Positions 1 to 10,423 of a stretch of 64,000 nt of DNA are shown here, piece after piece. The notes under the pieces are model-generated. The model saw nothing but the letters and a program-made list of their open reading frames with translations, was not told the DNA's origin and did no database searches. Source of the DNA: Macrophomina tecta (Eukaryota > Ascomycota > Dothideomycetes > Botryosphaeriales > Botryosphaeriaceae). The translations under genes and the position numbers were made by a program. The stretch is from the NCBI GenBank assembly GCA_024180945.1, contig JAKSGN010000003.1, positions 3,596,001-3,660,000 of the forward strand, written 5' to 3'. Each line of letters opens with the position of its first letter. The first letter of the stretch is position 1.

Positions 1-1200
1 CTGAACCGAAACCCGCCTCTCCGGTGAATGCTGGCCGAGAACGGAGGCCGTAAACGAAACTCTCCAATTTTATCGAGTTGCAAACTCCCGTCCGCGTCAC
101 AATTCTTCCCACTCTTGGCAATACCTTGATGAAGTGACTTTTCCCAGCAAACATATTGTTGAAAACCATGATGGATTAACCCTCTAAGGGGCTGGCAACT
201 AACAGAGACTATGTCCCCTTCTGAGGCGGGACTAAGCCCAATCCAGCATTCCATTTCGCGTGGATACTACGTGCGGCTGATCAGGCTTCAACACATATGT
301 ATGCGAAGTCTGGCAGTGCTTTCAGGTTGATTGAAAGGATTGTTTCCTCTTACTGCCGCCCGCCGGGTCAGCCTGTGTTAGACTAAAGAAAACACCTGTG
401 CTCAGATTTTTAGCGTGGCGTCGCGTTTTTTTTTTTTTTTTTTTTTTTTGGTCCAACAGCCTGTTCTGCAGCTACCAGAGATCGTTATCCGTTTTCACTC
501 TCATCAAAGTACCAGGTATGCACAGCCGAGATCCTGTTTTGAAACGCGTCAGATGCTCTTAATTGTCTGTGAAGGTCGTGCTGTGGGAAGCTGTTTTGAC
601 GAACTCTCAGCTTTTGGTTTTTGTCGATGGACTCCTAGATCGACTCGACATGCAGTGCAACATATCCTAGCCGCTTCACCAATACAGATTACAAGCGGCT
701 TCTAAAATCGTTATAGATGACCTGAACAGCCGCAAAAGCTTATCGTGCGCTCTTGTAAAAGGCAACGATATGTTGATGGGACTACTCCGGCGGTTCCATC
801 ATCCCACGAGTAAAGCCTAGAAAATCAAACGACTCAAATGCAGCTATACTCGAAGCAGAAACGAATCAGAATCGAGGGATCATACGATGTAGAATGGCTA
901 TGCGGAAATACTTGGTATTGTCCTCCAGGTTGCATGACCTGACACCACTCCTTCACTTCCATTTAATCTGCCATAACTCTGTTGCTGTCACTCGAGCTCT
1001 TGCTCCTCACAATCCTCAGTAATAATAATAGACGCGCCTGCTACCCCGGTCTCATTTGCCCTGAACTCAGAGCGTAACATGTTACAGGCAAAAGTCCGGC
1101 TCTCATGGATATTGTCTTCACTCGTTCCTCGTAAATCCTCAATCACATGAAACACCCCGTCCATCCCATCCTCGACATCCTGCGCCAGACTCAGGGGCAT
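1..1200. other. Intergenic, no gene seen
   Basis: No reading frame here has recognisable protein character. There is a T24 run at about 426-449. Open frames of 70-96 codons occur but are interrupted and compositionally odd. The right edge is the 3' flank of the broken surface-protein gene that ends at 1201. Confidence 0.6.
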
Positions 1201-2189
1201 TTAAAAAGCCAGAACACAGGCCACAGGCGCAGCAGTAAAGGCAGCCGACAGCGCCACGCCAACGGACCCAGCAGCGCCCTTCGAAGGCTCGAGCGTCACT
1301 CCAGCTGCAACCCCGGTAACAGTCACCCTCCAATACAAAACGCTGGTCGGTCGCGCGTGACCGAGGATGCCGTCATCGGCTTTGCTGGCATGGACGACTT
1401 GAAACTGCCGACGGATAGCGTGTTATGCACAAAATACCGCCGCTGCCAATCAGCTATTCCAATCCTCGCCACGCCCATGAAAAAAAAAAAAAAAAAAAAA
1501 GAAAAGAACAGAAAAGACGACCGAAAGGAAAGGGGCAGGGAAGAAAAAAGGAAGACTCACAAAAACACCTTCCATGATGCCGCTCGCCGGCCCCGCCACG
1601 TCTTCCTCGAAGCAACGCATATCTACCATCACGTCGACTGTCGCCAGCGCGCGCGGAATGCTCGTCACATTGACCGTGCAGACCGGGCTGGCCTTGGTCT
1701 TGGTGCCGGTGATGTCGCAGCGCAACTCGCCCCTGGATGCGCGCGTCTGACGCCAGCGTTGTTTGCGGCGCGGAGGAGGACGCATCGCAGGGGCGGTAGA
1801 AGTTCCAGCCGAAGTAGTCCGGGCTGATCTATGTGGAGAGAAGGGTCAGCTTTTTGGGAAGAGGGGGTCGTGCAGGCGAGGTAAGGTGCGCACCGTCACA
1901 GCGACAGGAGCGTTGGTTTCCTGGGGGCAGAGCGCGGCCACGCAGGAGTAGGAGCCGGCTGAGGGGCAGGTGAAGGCGAGGGTGGTCCGGGACGCAGAGC
2001 CGACATTGTAGATTTGGGCGCTGATGCCGGCTATGGGTGCGTAGACGGAGGATTAGGAACCGGCGGTGAGGTAGACGGAGGAGAAGACGGTAGTAGTGGT
2101 GAGCGGGCCGGTGTTGGTTGAGGAGGGGAGGAGGTGGCGGAGACGCCGGCAGCGAGCGCCAGGGCGGTGGCAGTGAATCTAGAGATCAT
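1201..2189 (-). pseudogene. Broken gene for a secreted, GPI-anchored-type surface protein
   Basis: Read on the minus strand, the ATG at 2189 opens a signal peptide (MISRFTATALALAAGVSA). Protein-like sequence then continues in another frame: SSVYLTAGS, a TAA stop, SSVYAPIAGISAQIYNVG and CPSAGSYSCVAALCPQE. It resumes after a GT-AG intron as ISPDYFGWNFYRPCDASS, shifts frame again at a GGGG run to ELRCDITGTKTKASPVC, and after an intron with a T21 tract ends in a hydrophobic tail (SVGVALSAAFTAAPVACVLA, then F and stop). That tail following a small-residue stretch looks like a GPI-attachment signal. I see two frameshifts, one in a CCCC run and one in a GGGG run, and one in-frame TAA that a CAA-to-TAA change explains. 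The family is Ser/Thr- and Cys-containing fungal wall proteins of unknown role. The two indels could be sequencing errors, but the stop makes a dead gene more likely. Confidence 0.6.
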
Positions 2190-3018
2190 CTCGGGCGTGC
2201 TGATTTTGTTGAGACCTTGCTTTGGTGTGTTTGCTTTCTTCCTTTGGAAGTCACTTTTGAACGCGCTTTGATTGATGGAGATGTGCGGCCGAGAGCCTTA
2301 GGAGGATGTCCAGCGCTTTATACTTCTTTCCAGCTGTGGGCCGACATCACAACCTTATCGCCCGGCGGCTATACGATGGATATTTTTCCACCTTACCGCA
2401 GGGATGAATTTTCTGACAGAATGAATATAAAAGATATTGACTTCCGATTGTCAAGTTATGTGGGCCAATGAGTACGGACAAAGGATCAGGCGCGCGGACG
2501 TGGCTCAGTCGGTTCGCTACGAAGGTCAATTGAAAACCCCAACAAATGGAGACATGGTGGTAGAGCAAACAATAGCGACCGTAGCAACGCCGTATGTATC
2601 CCAGAGAGGCCTCGTGCGCTGTGTGACGCGTCAAGCCCATGTGGCACAGGACTTGATTGCCTCGTATTTGAGACCCTCCCACATCCTCGGTACCGCCAAA
2701 GGTAGTCCCCATCCGCGCCTCTTTCGCAGTTGCCTCTGCGGAAAGAAAGGTACACTGGGCCGAATAAATTTTGTGAAGCTTGATTGCTGGTTGCGATGAG
2801 TCACTATTATTTTGCGCTTGCATGCGCTTGCACGGGTTTAAACAGCACTCTACGAATCCGCCACCGGATGATTGCATCTCAACCTATGCAATGTCAACTG
2901 GTATGTCCGATCCAGTCAGTTAGACCCTACCGGAATTTCGCCTTGAATCCCGGTGTGACAGCAGGCTTCAGGATGCATTTGCTTGTCAAACATCATCTAA
3001 AAGTTTTTTGATCGCTAG

Positions 3019-3049
<31 letters not shown>

Positions 3050-3345
3050 CGAGCCCAAGCTCCGCATACTACTTAGACTCATCCATCAAACGGTCCTTCG
3101 AAGATATTGGGAGGGGTTTGCTCAGTACTCGCTATAATGGCTATATTCCGAAGCATTTACATTGAAGGCATTTACAGAAAAGACCAAAGGAACGCTCAGA
3201 TCGAAAATGCCGCCGCCTTTCACTTTCATGTCGCTCATTAGAAACCAGTCCTGCCTGAATCGTGAGTCCCACCCGAATACCCTGTATGTGCAACCAACTC
3301 TCCATAAGCAAGAGAAACACCCTCTACGTGCACAAGGGAGATACC
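2190..3345. other. Intergenic, no gene seen
   Basis: This holds the presumed promoter of the minus-strand surface-protein gene and the 3' flank of the acyl-CoA ligase. An open minus-strand frame of 176 codons (2347-2877) has no recognisable motif and I treat it as chance. A T19/A12 tract lies at 3019-3049. Confidence 0.55.
3019..3049. repeat. T19-A12 homopolymer palindrome
   Basis: Nineteen T are followed directly by twelve A. The two runs are complementary, so the tract could fold back. Possible origins are a poly(A) insertion remnant, slippage or an assembly join. Confidence 0.9.
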
Positions 3346-5574
3346 TCACCGTCTTCCAAATTTATGTCTGGCTTCGTACAGCTTGTGAGTCCAGCCCACA
3401 ACTACGTGGATGATGTGCTTTTGTTTGGCTGAAACAAAATTCTTGAACCTTCTCCTCACGGAGCGTGGGGGCTTGCTGCCGTCTGAAGAAGGCTCCACTT
3501 GGGGCTGTGGGACAGAAGGCCGCTTCAAAGGCTCCGGAGAAGAATGGCCGGCAGCCTTCGCAGCGCCGTCACGTACTGAACAGTCTTGCTCGTCTGCCGA
3601 CTTGATCCTCGATAATGTGGGTTCGAGAGGGGACGATGCTGTTTCAGGCTCGCTTCGGACCGGGGCGTCGGCAGAGTGTACCATATCGGCTACACCAGAG
3701 TCGACACGTTTGTGGGAAGCACGTTGTGGCTTGATCTGATCATCGCGCAGCACTCGGCGGAGGATTTTTCCCGTCCCATTGCGCGGAACAGCTGGAACAA
3801 ATTCGAACTCGGCAGGGACCTTGTACCCAGCCAAACGCTCTCGCAGCCACATTCGTAACGCCGTTTCATCAAGCATCGTTTCATGAAATGAGGTAGAAGA
3901 CAGGATGACCTTGCGAACGATGTAGGCACGAACAAACTCCTCTACGCCGTTGGCTTCTTTGATACCGATGACGGCGGCATCGGCGATGGCTGGATGCTGC
4001 ATGAGCTCTGACTCGATTTCCGTAGGCGACACCTGCCAACCGCGAACCTTGATAAGTTCCTTTGCGCGATCTATGATGTACATGGAAGATATGCCGGTGG
4101 CCGCGTCGGTCAGGCGATAGCCGATATCGCCCGTACGCAAGTAGGTCCTGCAAGGCGTGAAAGCATCTGCAGTGGCGGCAGGGTTTGATATGTACGACAG
4201 GAGAGGATGGGGGACTCGGACAAGTATCTCTCCCGGGACATTGTCAGCAGTTGTAGGATTGCCGGAGGCGTCAACAATTCTGCAGCGGACAAGTAAGTGG
4301 TCTGGCGTCGCGTAATGGGCGATAACAGAGGCCTCAGGCGACTCCGGAGAAAGGAACCATCTGCGGCGTCGTCGGAGCACATACCTTATTTCGAAGCCCT
4401 CTAGTGGCTGTCCGACGCTGTCATCCTCTCTTCTTGTGCGATCCTGAACGCACGTGATCCAGCCCGACTCGGTCATCCCCCACACCGACCGGATGCAGGC
4501 GTCCTCGTGCAAAAGATCATACAAGGGCTTTTGTTGCGCAAATTTGACGCTCGCGCCTCCCATCCAAATAGATCGTATACTCCTAAGGCGTTCGCGCGTC
4601 GCTAGCGGTGACTTTGGCAGAGCCATGAGAACAGGCGGCGGGACGTAGGTCTCTGTGACACCGTACTGCGCGATCGAGTTCAGGAATGGATTTTCAGCGT
4701 AACGACGCATGATATAGGTGGGGATGCCTTGGCGGATGCTTGAAGGAAGGATTGGGGAACCAAAAGCATGGAAAGGTGGCAGCGTGAGGAGTCGAGAGCG
4801 CTTATCAAAATACGTCAGCTTCGGGTCATCTGGCGGCGTGCAGTATGGGAAACCCTACTTGGTAATCGGTGGCAGTGCACTGAGCAGCCGCTTGAGTGAC
4901 ATGGTACGAATGGGTAATCATGGCAGCTTTTGGTAGACCAGAGGTTCCGCTTGTGGGATTGTAGGAAGCCACGGTTGTGTCAGGGTTCTGGACTTGCAGC
5001 CAGGCGCATTCGCCGTGTTCAAGCAAACAGTTCCAGCTACGTATGGACGCGTCCAGGTTTGGCGTGACAGTATCGAAAGCGAAGATGCGATCAGTGGACA
5101 TGCCAGCAGCCTTCGCAGCAGCGAGGGTCTTGTCCAGCATGGGCGGTTCCACGATGAGCAGACTGGGCTTGGTCAAATCGAAGTGATGGCGCAGTTCATT
5201 CGGGGTGAAAGCTGGATTGATTCCGGTGAAGACGGCGCCAGCGCCAATAATGCCAAGATACAGGACCGAGTATTGAAGCTTTGCGAAGGTCAGCAATGGA
5301 AGCAGCGGATCAGCACAGGGCGTTCATACATCATTGAAGCAATTGACGCAGACGCAATCGCCAGGCTTGATGCCTTGGGCACGCAGACCGGCTATAAGCT
5401 GGCGGGTCTTTGCGGCGACCTGATGCAGCGAGAGCGAGTTCGAAGGGGATAGCGCGTCTATCAAGATCTGAGGTTGTCAGCGAGGGTTGTGGGCGGGGCC
5501 CTGGGATGCGGGAGACATACTGGCTGGTCCGGGTCAGAGACTGGACCGCCAAACGTCCAGGAAACAAGGTCCAT
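3346..5574 (-). CDS. Acyl-CoA / 4-coumarate-CoA-ligase-like adenylate-forming enzyme
   Basis: This is an ANL-superfamily ligase that activates a carboxylic acid as acyl-AMP and then makes the CoA thioester. There are four exons (5574-5521, 5467-5330, 5278-4859, 4800-3346) joined by three introns of 51-58 nt. All junctions close in phase and give 688 aa. The start MDLVSWTFGGP matches the usual N-terminus of fungal members. Core motifs are in order: TSGTSGLPKA at about 173-182, LPPFHAFG at about 210, WGMTES at about 311, RTGDIGY at about 426, DRAKELIKVRGWQVSP at about 448 and NGTGKILRR with the catalytic Lys at about 549. The family normally ends just after that Lys. Here about 135 more residues follow, Ser/Pro-rich then strongly basic (RRRFKNF, AKQKH), ending GRR with no PTS1 signal. 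The tail runs in the same open frame with no obvious intron. Substrate unknown. Confidence 0.88.
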
Positions 5575-7761
5575 GATGGCGTGGAATTGTGATGCGTGGC
5601 ACAGGAGGGAGCGGGCTGGTGTGCAACGGGGTGGCCACAGATGGGAGAAGCAGCTGCACGCCGGGCAGGCTTTAAGGATGCAGACGGCATGGCCGTTCGG
5701 CGGGAGTGAGCAGCGGGCTAGGCGGATGCTTGAATGCGGCAACAGCCTGCCCACGCAGGGCGGCAGCGCACACTGACAGGAAACGGCGAGCTGAACGGCA
5801 ATCTCTGGCGGCCGATGGGTTTTCCGGGCAGGCGGGTCGCTTGCATTCGTCACGAACAGCTCGAAGGGGCGCGAGGCGGCTGATGCGTGAGAAGAGCAGC
5901 GACTCTGCACATCGCGTAGACACTATCATCGAGCGCTAGCAGCACCTCGAGCAGCGTGCTGGCCAGATTGGGCCGTGTGCGGCGCAGCGATGCTCGCTGC
6001 TGCAGCAGTGGCGGGCCCATGTTCGGCGGCGACTCGAGGCTAGCAGCATCGCACGTGCAGCAGCGACAATAGTCACGGAGGGTGGAGCAGGGGCGGGAGG
6101 CAGCGCAGTCGATTGGCGGGGGAGGTCGGTGAGGTGAACGCTAGCAGAAGCTGTGAGTTGGTGGTGTTGAGCGCAGCGCCATCGCCCTGAGCCGCGGCCC
6201 AAATTGGCGGGCACACCCCCCGGCCAGCCTGCCTGGTGCCTGCCACAACCGGCGGACCGCCCTGTTCGTCACCGCCCAACCTGGCTGCTGCTGCTATTGC
6301 TTTTTCCCTCGCCGCAAACTTCAGCCTGCCACGCCCTCCGTGCCCGACGGCAGCCCCCAGAACAAGCGGCGCGCCAGTGATGCCAGAAGCCGCGGCTCAA
6401 CGGCGCGCGGCCCTGGCGGTCGCCTGCCTCGCTCACGCATGCCTCTGCCCGTGGCACCGCCGCGGCCATGCGACCTGGCGGCCAGGAGTTTGGGCCGGCC
6501 GCCCTCTCCCGGCGCGCTGGCCTGCAACGGCGATCCCGCCTCGCGTGTGCGCGTGAGCCCCGCGATCTGCGTCCGTCTTCACCTCCCTGGCGCTGCTCAT
6601 GCAACCCGCTCCTCCGCCCGCCCCAGAGCGCTGTCGCCCTTATGCGGATCTATTGGAAAGGCCCCGCGAAGACGCTCGCGCTGGCTCGGCGAGTGGATCG
6701 AGCTCCGCGCGTCTGGTTCGCGTGCACCAGGCCTCCCGACTGCCGCGCCGCCCCCAGGCCAATCGCCCAGCTGCCCGTCTCTTGCGCCGAGTCAAGCAGA
6801 AAGAGGAACAGTCGTCTTCGCCGCCGCACTAGGGCGCTTTCGGGGATTTTCGCTCCGGCTAGGCTAGGGCCGCCTTGTCCCATGCGCCGCCCACGTGCTT
6901 GTCTCTGCCTTCAGCTACCCTCTGCCGCCCGTCATCCGCACCTAGATGCATCCCGACTCAGATCCGATGCTGCATCTGGCGCCAATCTTGCCCGTCCGCA
7001 AGAGCGGTAGTCCTCATGTGGCTTCCCGCCGCCCGCTCCCCTGTTGACCGCCTTATCTGCAACCACGACTCCCGGGCTGCAAAGGGAAATAGCTAGTGCC
7101 GAATTGAGGAGAGCCCAGCACCCGGCCCCCAAGCACGTCGATCTCAGTGAGTAAGCGAGCTATTCAAGTCTCGTGAATATTCTGCACGAACTATTATGGT
7201 GGAGACGTGGCTGGCGCGGACGCATGGGCTCGAGATGCATGCTACTGCCGCTGCTGCTCCTGCTCCTGCTCCTGCGGTGATTGTGAACCACTGTGGGGCC
7301 ACACCTTCCTCCCGCCAGCCGCATCTCAGCACGGCCGCCCCTCAGGTAGTCAGCCAGCCCGCCATAGCACGGCTGGTGCAGGGTGCCGCTTTCTTAAGTC
7401 CGCTGCCGCTCGCCTGTGCGCAGCCCTGTTGGGCTCGCACCTTCTCCTCCGTTCTTCGTGAGTGCTCAACTGCGCCTTCTGTCTGCGAAAACACCTCCCA
7501 AGACCACCTAGCTGGCGTCAGTCTGGCCGGCCAACCCTCACCCGTTGCCAATCGCGTCATCCGCTCGTCAAAAGTTGGATCCCTAGCGTCCTTCCTCTTC
7601 CTGCTTCTCCTGCGGCTATAGTCTTTGCGGCCCTCCGCTCTCTTTATCCAACACTTTGACAACTCTCTTTTTGCTCGCCTCTGGCTTGAATCTCCTCACC
7701 GCTCCTCCTTGGTGCCTCTTGTGCATTTGCAGTTTCTTTTCTTTTTTTTCTTTTTTTCACA
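5575..7761. other. GC-rich intergenic region between divergent genes
   Basis: This separates the minus-strand ligase (start 5574) from the plus-strand TmpA-like gene (start 7762). Many overlapping Arg/Pro/Ala-rich open frames are by-products of high GC and none resembles a protein. A short repeat of CTCCTG-type units lies near 7252-7275. The last 140 nt are CT-rich (7620-7760), as in fungal promoters and 5' UTRs just upstream of the ATG. Confidence 0.55.
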
Positions 7762-9462
7762 ATGGGCGGCAAAAAAGATCCTGCGCCGGCCCACACCCGC
7801 TCTGACAGTGGAGTGTCCTTCGGCCGCCCGAACACTGCTCCTGGCCCAGTCAACTCGTTCACCGCTAGAGACTTTGCGGATTACGAAAAGCGTCTGTCCC
7901 AGGATGTTGTCGTCAAACCAACCACCGTCCATCTTGCCCGCCAGCCAGAGGTGGATGAGCTTCCCCGTCCGGTGTCCATGCCAGCCTACCATGCCGACAG
8001 CTTTGCGTCCAAAGACTTCGCCGAGTATGAAAAGCGCCTGAACCCCTCCCTTCGCGGGAAAGCCTCGGATATCGAAGCGGGCATGCTCAAGGATACCGGC
8101 CTTACTCTTGAGCTGAGCAATGCCCTCACCCTACCGGACAAGCGCCAAGCCCCTGTAGTCCGCAACATTCGTCATAAGATCCTGAGTGTGTACCGACGCA
8201 TGGCCACGCTCGTCATCATTGCCAACCTCATCGCTTTGGTCTGCTTTGTTGCCTCGGCTGGATCGCTTCAAGACGTCGCTGCCGACGACATCGCCACCGC
8301 AACCGCGGTCAACATCTTCTCGACGATTGCTGTGCGACAGGAGTGGATCGTCAATTCGTTATACACCATCTGCCTGTCAACGCCACCCGCCGCCCCTCTC
8401 CGATTGCGCCGCATTCTGGCCAAGGTGTACGAGAACGGCGGGTTTCACAGCGGTACCGCTTATGCTGGCACTGTGTGGTTCACCCTTCTCTGTGCGGCCC
8501 TCACCCGAATGTTCCTGCAAGGCAAGCTTGTCAATACAGCCGCAACGCTCGCTGTCAGCTATTGTACCCTGGCAGTGCTCCTGATGATCCTCTTCTTCTC
8601 GCTCCCTTACATGCGCATGAGATGGCACAACGCATTCGAGTTCTCTCACCGTTTCCTCGGTTGGCTTGCTGTGGCATTCCTCTGGGCTCTTATCACACTG
8701 GTCGTCGAAAACAAGCGCATCGCGCTTGGAGCGGCTTTCGGCACTACTCTGGCTCACGAAGCCTCCTTCTGGTTTCTCATCGCCATCACCCTGATGATTG
8801 CATCGCCCTGGCTCAGGCTTCGCAAAGTGAACTTCACCGTTGAAAACCTTTCGGACCATGCGCTCCGCCTGAACTACAATGAGAAGCTTGCTCCATTCCG
8901 CGGCGTCGCTCTTGCAGAGTCTCCGCTCGGGCAATACCACTCCTTCGCTACGTTCCCCAACCCTAACTCCAGCAAGCCGAACGGGCAATCCATCATTGTG
9001 TCCAAGGCTGGCGACTGGACGGCTGAGCAAGTCAAAAACAAAACCACCGAACGTCAGTATTGGTTGCGCGGCGTGCCCAAGACCGGGGTTCTTGGGATGT
9101 CGGTCATCTTCCGCCGTGTCGTCATTGTCACTACTGGCTCTGAAATCGGCCCCTGTCTCGCCTTCCTCAACCTCCCTGAAAACTTGCGGCGCCCCTGCCG
9201 TGTCATCTGGAGCTCTCCGCGCCCAGCTGCAATCTACGGCCAGGAGATTTGCGACTCGGTCAAAACTTGCGATCCCGACGCCCTAATCTGGGACACGCGT
9301 GCGATGGGTCGCCCGGATATGGTCCAGCTCACGTACAACATGTACCGAGAGAGTGGTGCCGAGGCTGTCTTCGTCATCAGCAACCCCAAGCTTACTCGCA
9401 TGCTTGTCTACGCCATGGAAAGTCGCGGCGTTCCTGCCTTCGGTCCCATCTGGGATTCCTAG
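7762..9462 (+). CDS. TmpA-like membrane oxidoreductase (ferric-reductase-related)
   Basis: A single-exon gene of 566 aa. The N-terminal 140 residues are soluble and hold two copies of a 15-residue motif, at 31-45 and 79-93, both ending YEKRL with 10 of 15 positions identical. About five hydrophobic segments follow (about 148-168, 232-252, 258-283, 298-316, 334-351). The C-terminal part is cytosolic-type, with GVLGMSVIFRRVVIV and TTGSEIGPCLAF at about 458-468, like the nucleotide-binding GSGIGPCL motif of ferredoxin-reductase-type domains. This arrangement matches the fungal TmpA family, a membrane flavoprotein involved in asexual-development signalling in Aspergillus nidulans. The same module is found fused to some NRPS-like adenylating enzymes. 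The gene is divergent from an adenylate-forming ligase, which may be coincidence. Electron donor and acceptor cannot be told. Confidence 0.68.
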   Translation: MGGKKDPAPAHTRSDSGVSFGRPNTAPGPVNSFTARDFADYEKRLSQDVVVKPTTVHLARQPEVDELPRPVSMPAYHADSFASKDFAEYEKRLNPSLRGKASDIEAGMLKDTGLTLELSNALTLPDKRQAPVVRNIRHKILSVYRRMATLVIIANLIALVCFVASAGSLQDVAADDIATATAVNIFSTIAVRQEWIVNSLYTICLSTPPAAPLRLRRILAKVYENGGFHSGTAYAGTVWFTLLCAALTRMFLQGKLVNTAATLAVSYCTLAVLLMILFFSLPYMRMRWHNAFEFSHRFLGWLAVAFLWALITLVVENKRIALGAAFGTTLAHEASFWFLIAITLMIASPWLRLRKVNFTVENLSDHALRLNYNEKLAPFRGVALAESPLGQYHSFATFPNPNSSKPNGQSIIVSKAGDWTAEQVKNKTTERQYWLRGVPKTGVLGMSVIFRRVVIVTTGSEIGPCLAFLNLPENLRRPCRVIWSSPRPAAIYGQEICDSVKTCDPDALIWDTRAMGRPDMVQLTYNMYRESGAEAVFVISNPKLTRMLVYAMESRGVPAFGPIWDS

Positions 9463-10423
9463 GATGGAGAAGACTTCATTTCTAACGATCGATGCTACCC
9501 TACGCGCGAAAATGCTCAAACCCCCTTAGCAGCCCTAATGAAATCTCGGGAGACAAAATTCTGCTTCCACCTGTTATACGCTGGCCATGGTTGACGACCG
9601 AACTGCACGTTAATACTTCAATTAATTTTATTTCTTCTCGAGAAATAGTCCGTCGCACGATTCTTTGTCGAGATGTTGAAAATTGAGCATGAACGACAAT
9701 CAAGGCGATAAGCGTTTTTTTTTTTTTTTTTTTTTTAACAGTGTTCTCTGCACCTTTACCCCAGTTCCAGGGCACTATTATCAGAGCGCTTGATATTCAC
9801 CTACATAGAGTAGGCTTGCGGTCTGGTTTGAAGCACACGATTACGAAGCTTGTATGAAATTCGACGAATTCTAAAAGCATGAGCAAGAGCCTACTCGTGC
9901 CTTTCAGTGTCAGTTCTGTTCCTCATAAAGAAATACGATGTAGCTCCTTGAATCTGACTTCATCTACCATCTATGGAATACCTATACATCCCGCGCAGTG
10001 CTATCACTTCTCGTGTGCTTAAGGCTAGAGGTCTTTTGACACCAAGTCCAAGGGAGCGAGCGACATGGTAGTGAGCTCGTGCTTCGTCAGGTAAGTGCGG
10101 CGTGCGGGGGTTTTGATTGGCCAAAGCCTACAATCAAGTGACACGTTGCGTTCAGCTCGCGCAACGCTGCGACTGCGAGGCATGTTTCTGGCGCCAAATT
10201 GAGTGAGCTTCGCAATTTGGTGCTCAGGAGATCATTCGGCGCGCACAGTGGCTACAGAATCCCATAAAAATGCCTGATAATGATGGCTAGATGCTTACAT
10301 GAGAGCCTTAGCGCGCTGCGAACGGCATAACCCAGGCTCGGCTCCCGGAGAGGACGCGTCAATCACCACACCGCAATCTCAACTCCAACATCAATCTCGT
10401 CTCGCAGCACGCAGCTAACGACA
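9463..10423. other. Intergenic, 3' flank and F-box promoter
   Basis: A T22 run at 9715-9736 lies in the 3' flank of the TmpA-like gene. Two nearby inverted repeats sit 200-280 nt upstream of the F-box start: a GTTGCG/CGCAAC pair near 10145-10166 and the longer hairpin listed separately. No gene seen. Confidence 0.55.
10191..10223. repeat. 11-bp inverted repeat (hairpin) upstream of the F-box gene
   Basis: The arms are GCGCCAAATTG (10191-10201) and CAATTTGGTGC (10213-10223), complementary except for one G-T pair, with an 11-nt loop. It could be a protein-binding palindrome or a terminator-like fold. It lies 201 nt before the ATG. Confidence 0.6.

Noticed and set aside
2486..2560. Sequence resembling a tRNA D-loop (GTGGCTCAGTCGG)
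   Set aside because: No matching acceptor stem or T-arm; not a tRNA.
2347..2877. 176-codon minus-strand frame
   Set aside because: No motif and no splice-linked neighbours; unlike the codon and domain character of the real genes nearby.
6340..7010. Overlapping Arg/Pro-rich frames of 175-180 codons
   Set aside because: Open only because the DNA is GC-rich; three frames on both strands are open together.
3346..9462. Idea that the ligase and TmpA-like gene are a split NRPS-like (adenylation plus membrane) enzyme
   Set aside because: They are divergent, 2.2 kb apart, each complete, and the ligase lacks a carrier domain; kept only as a remark.
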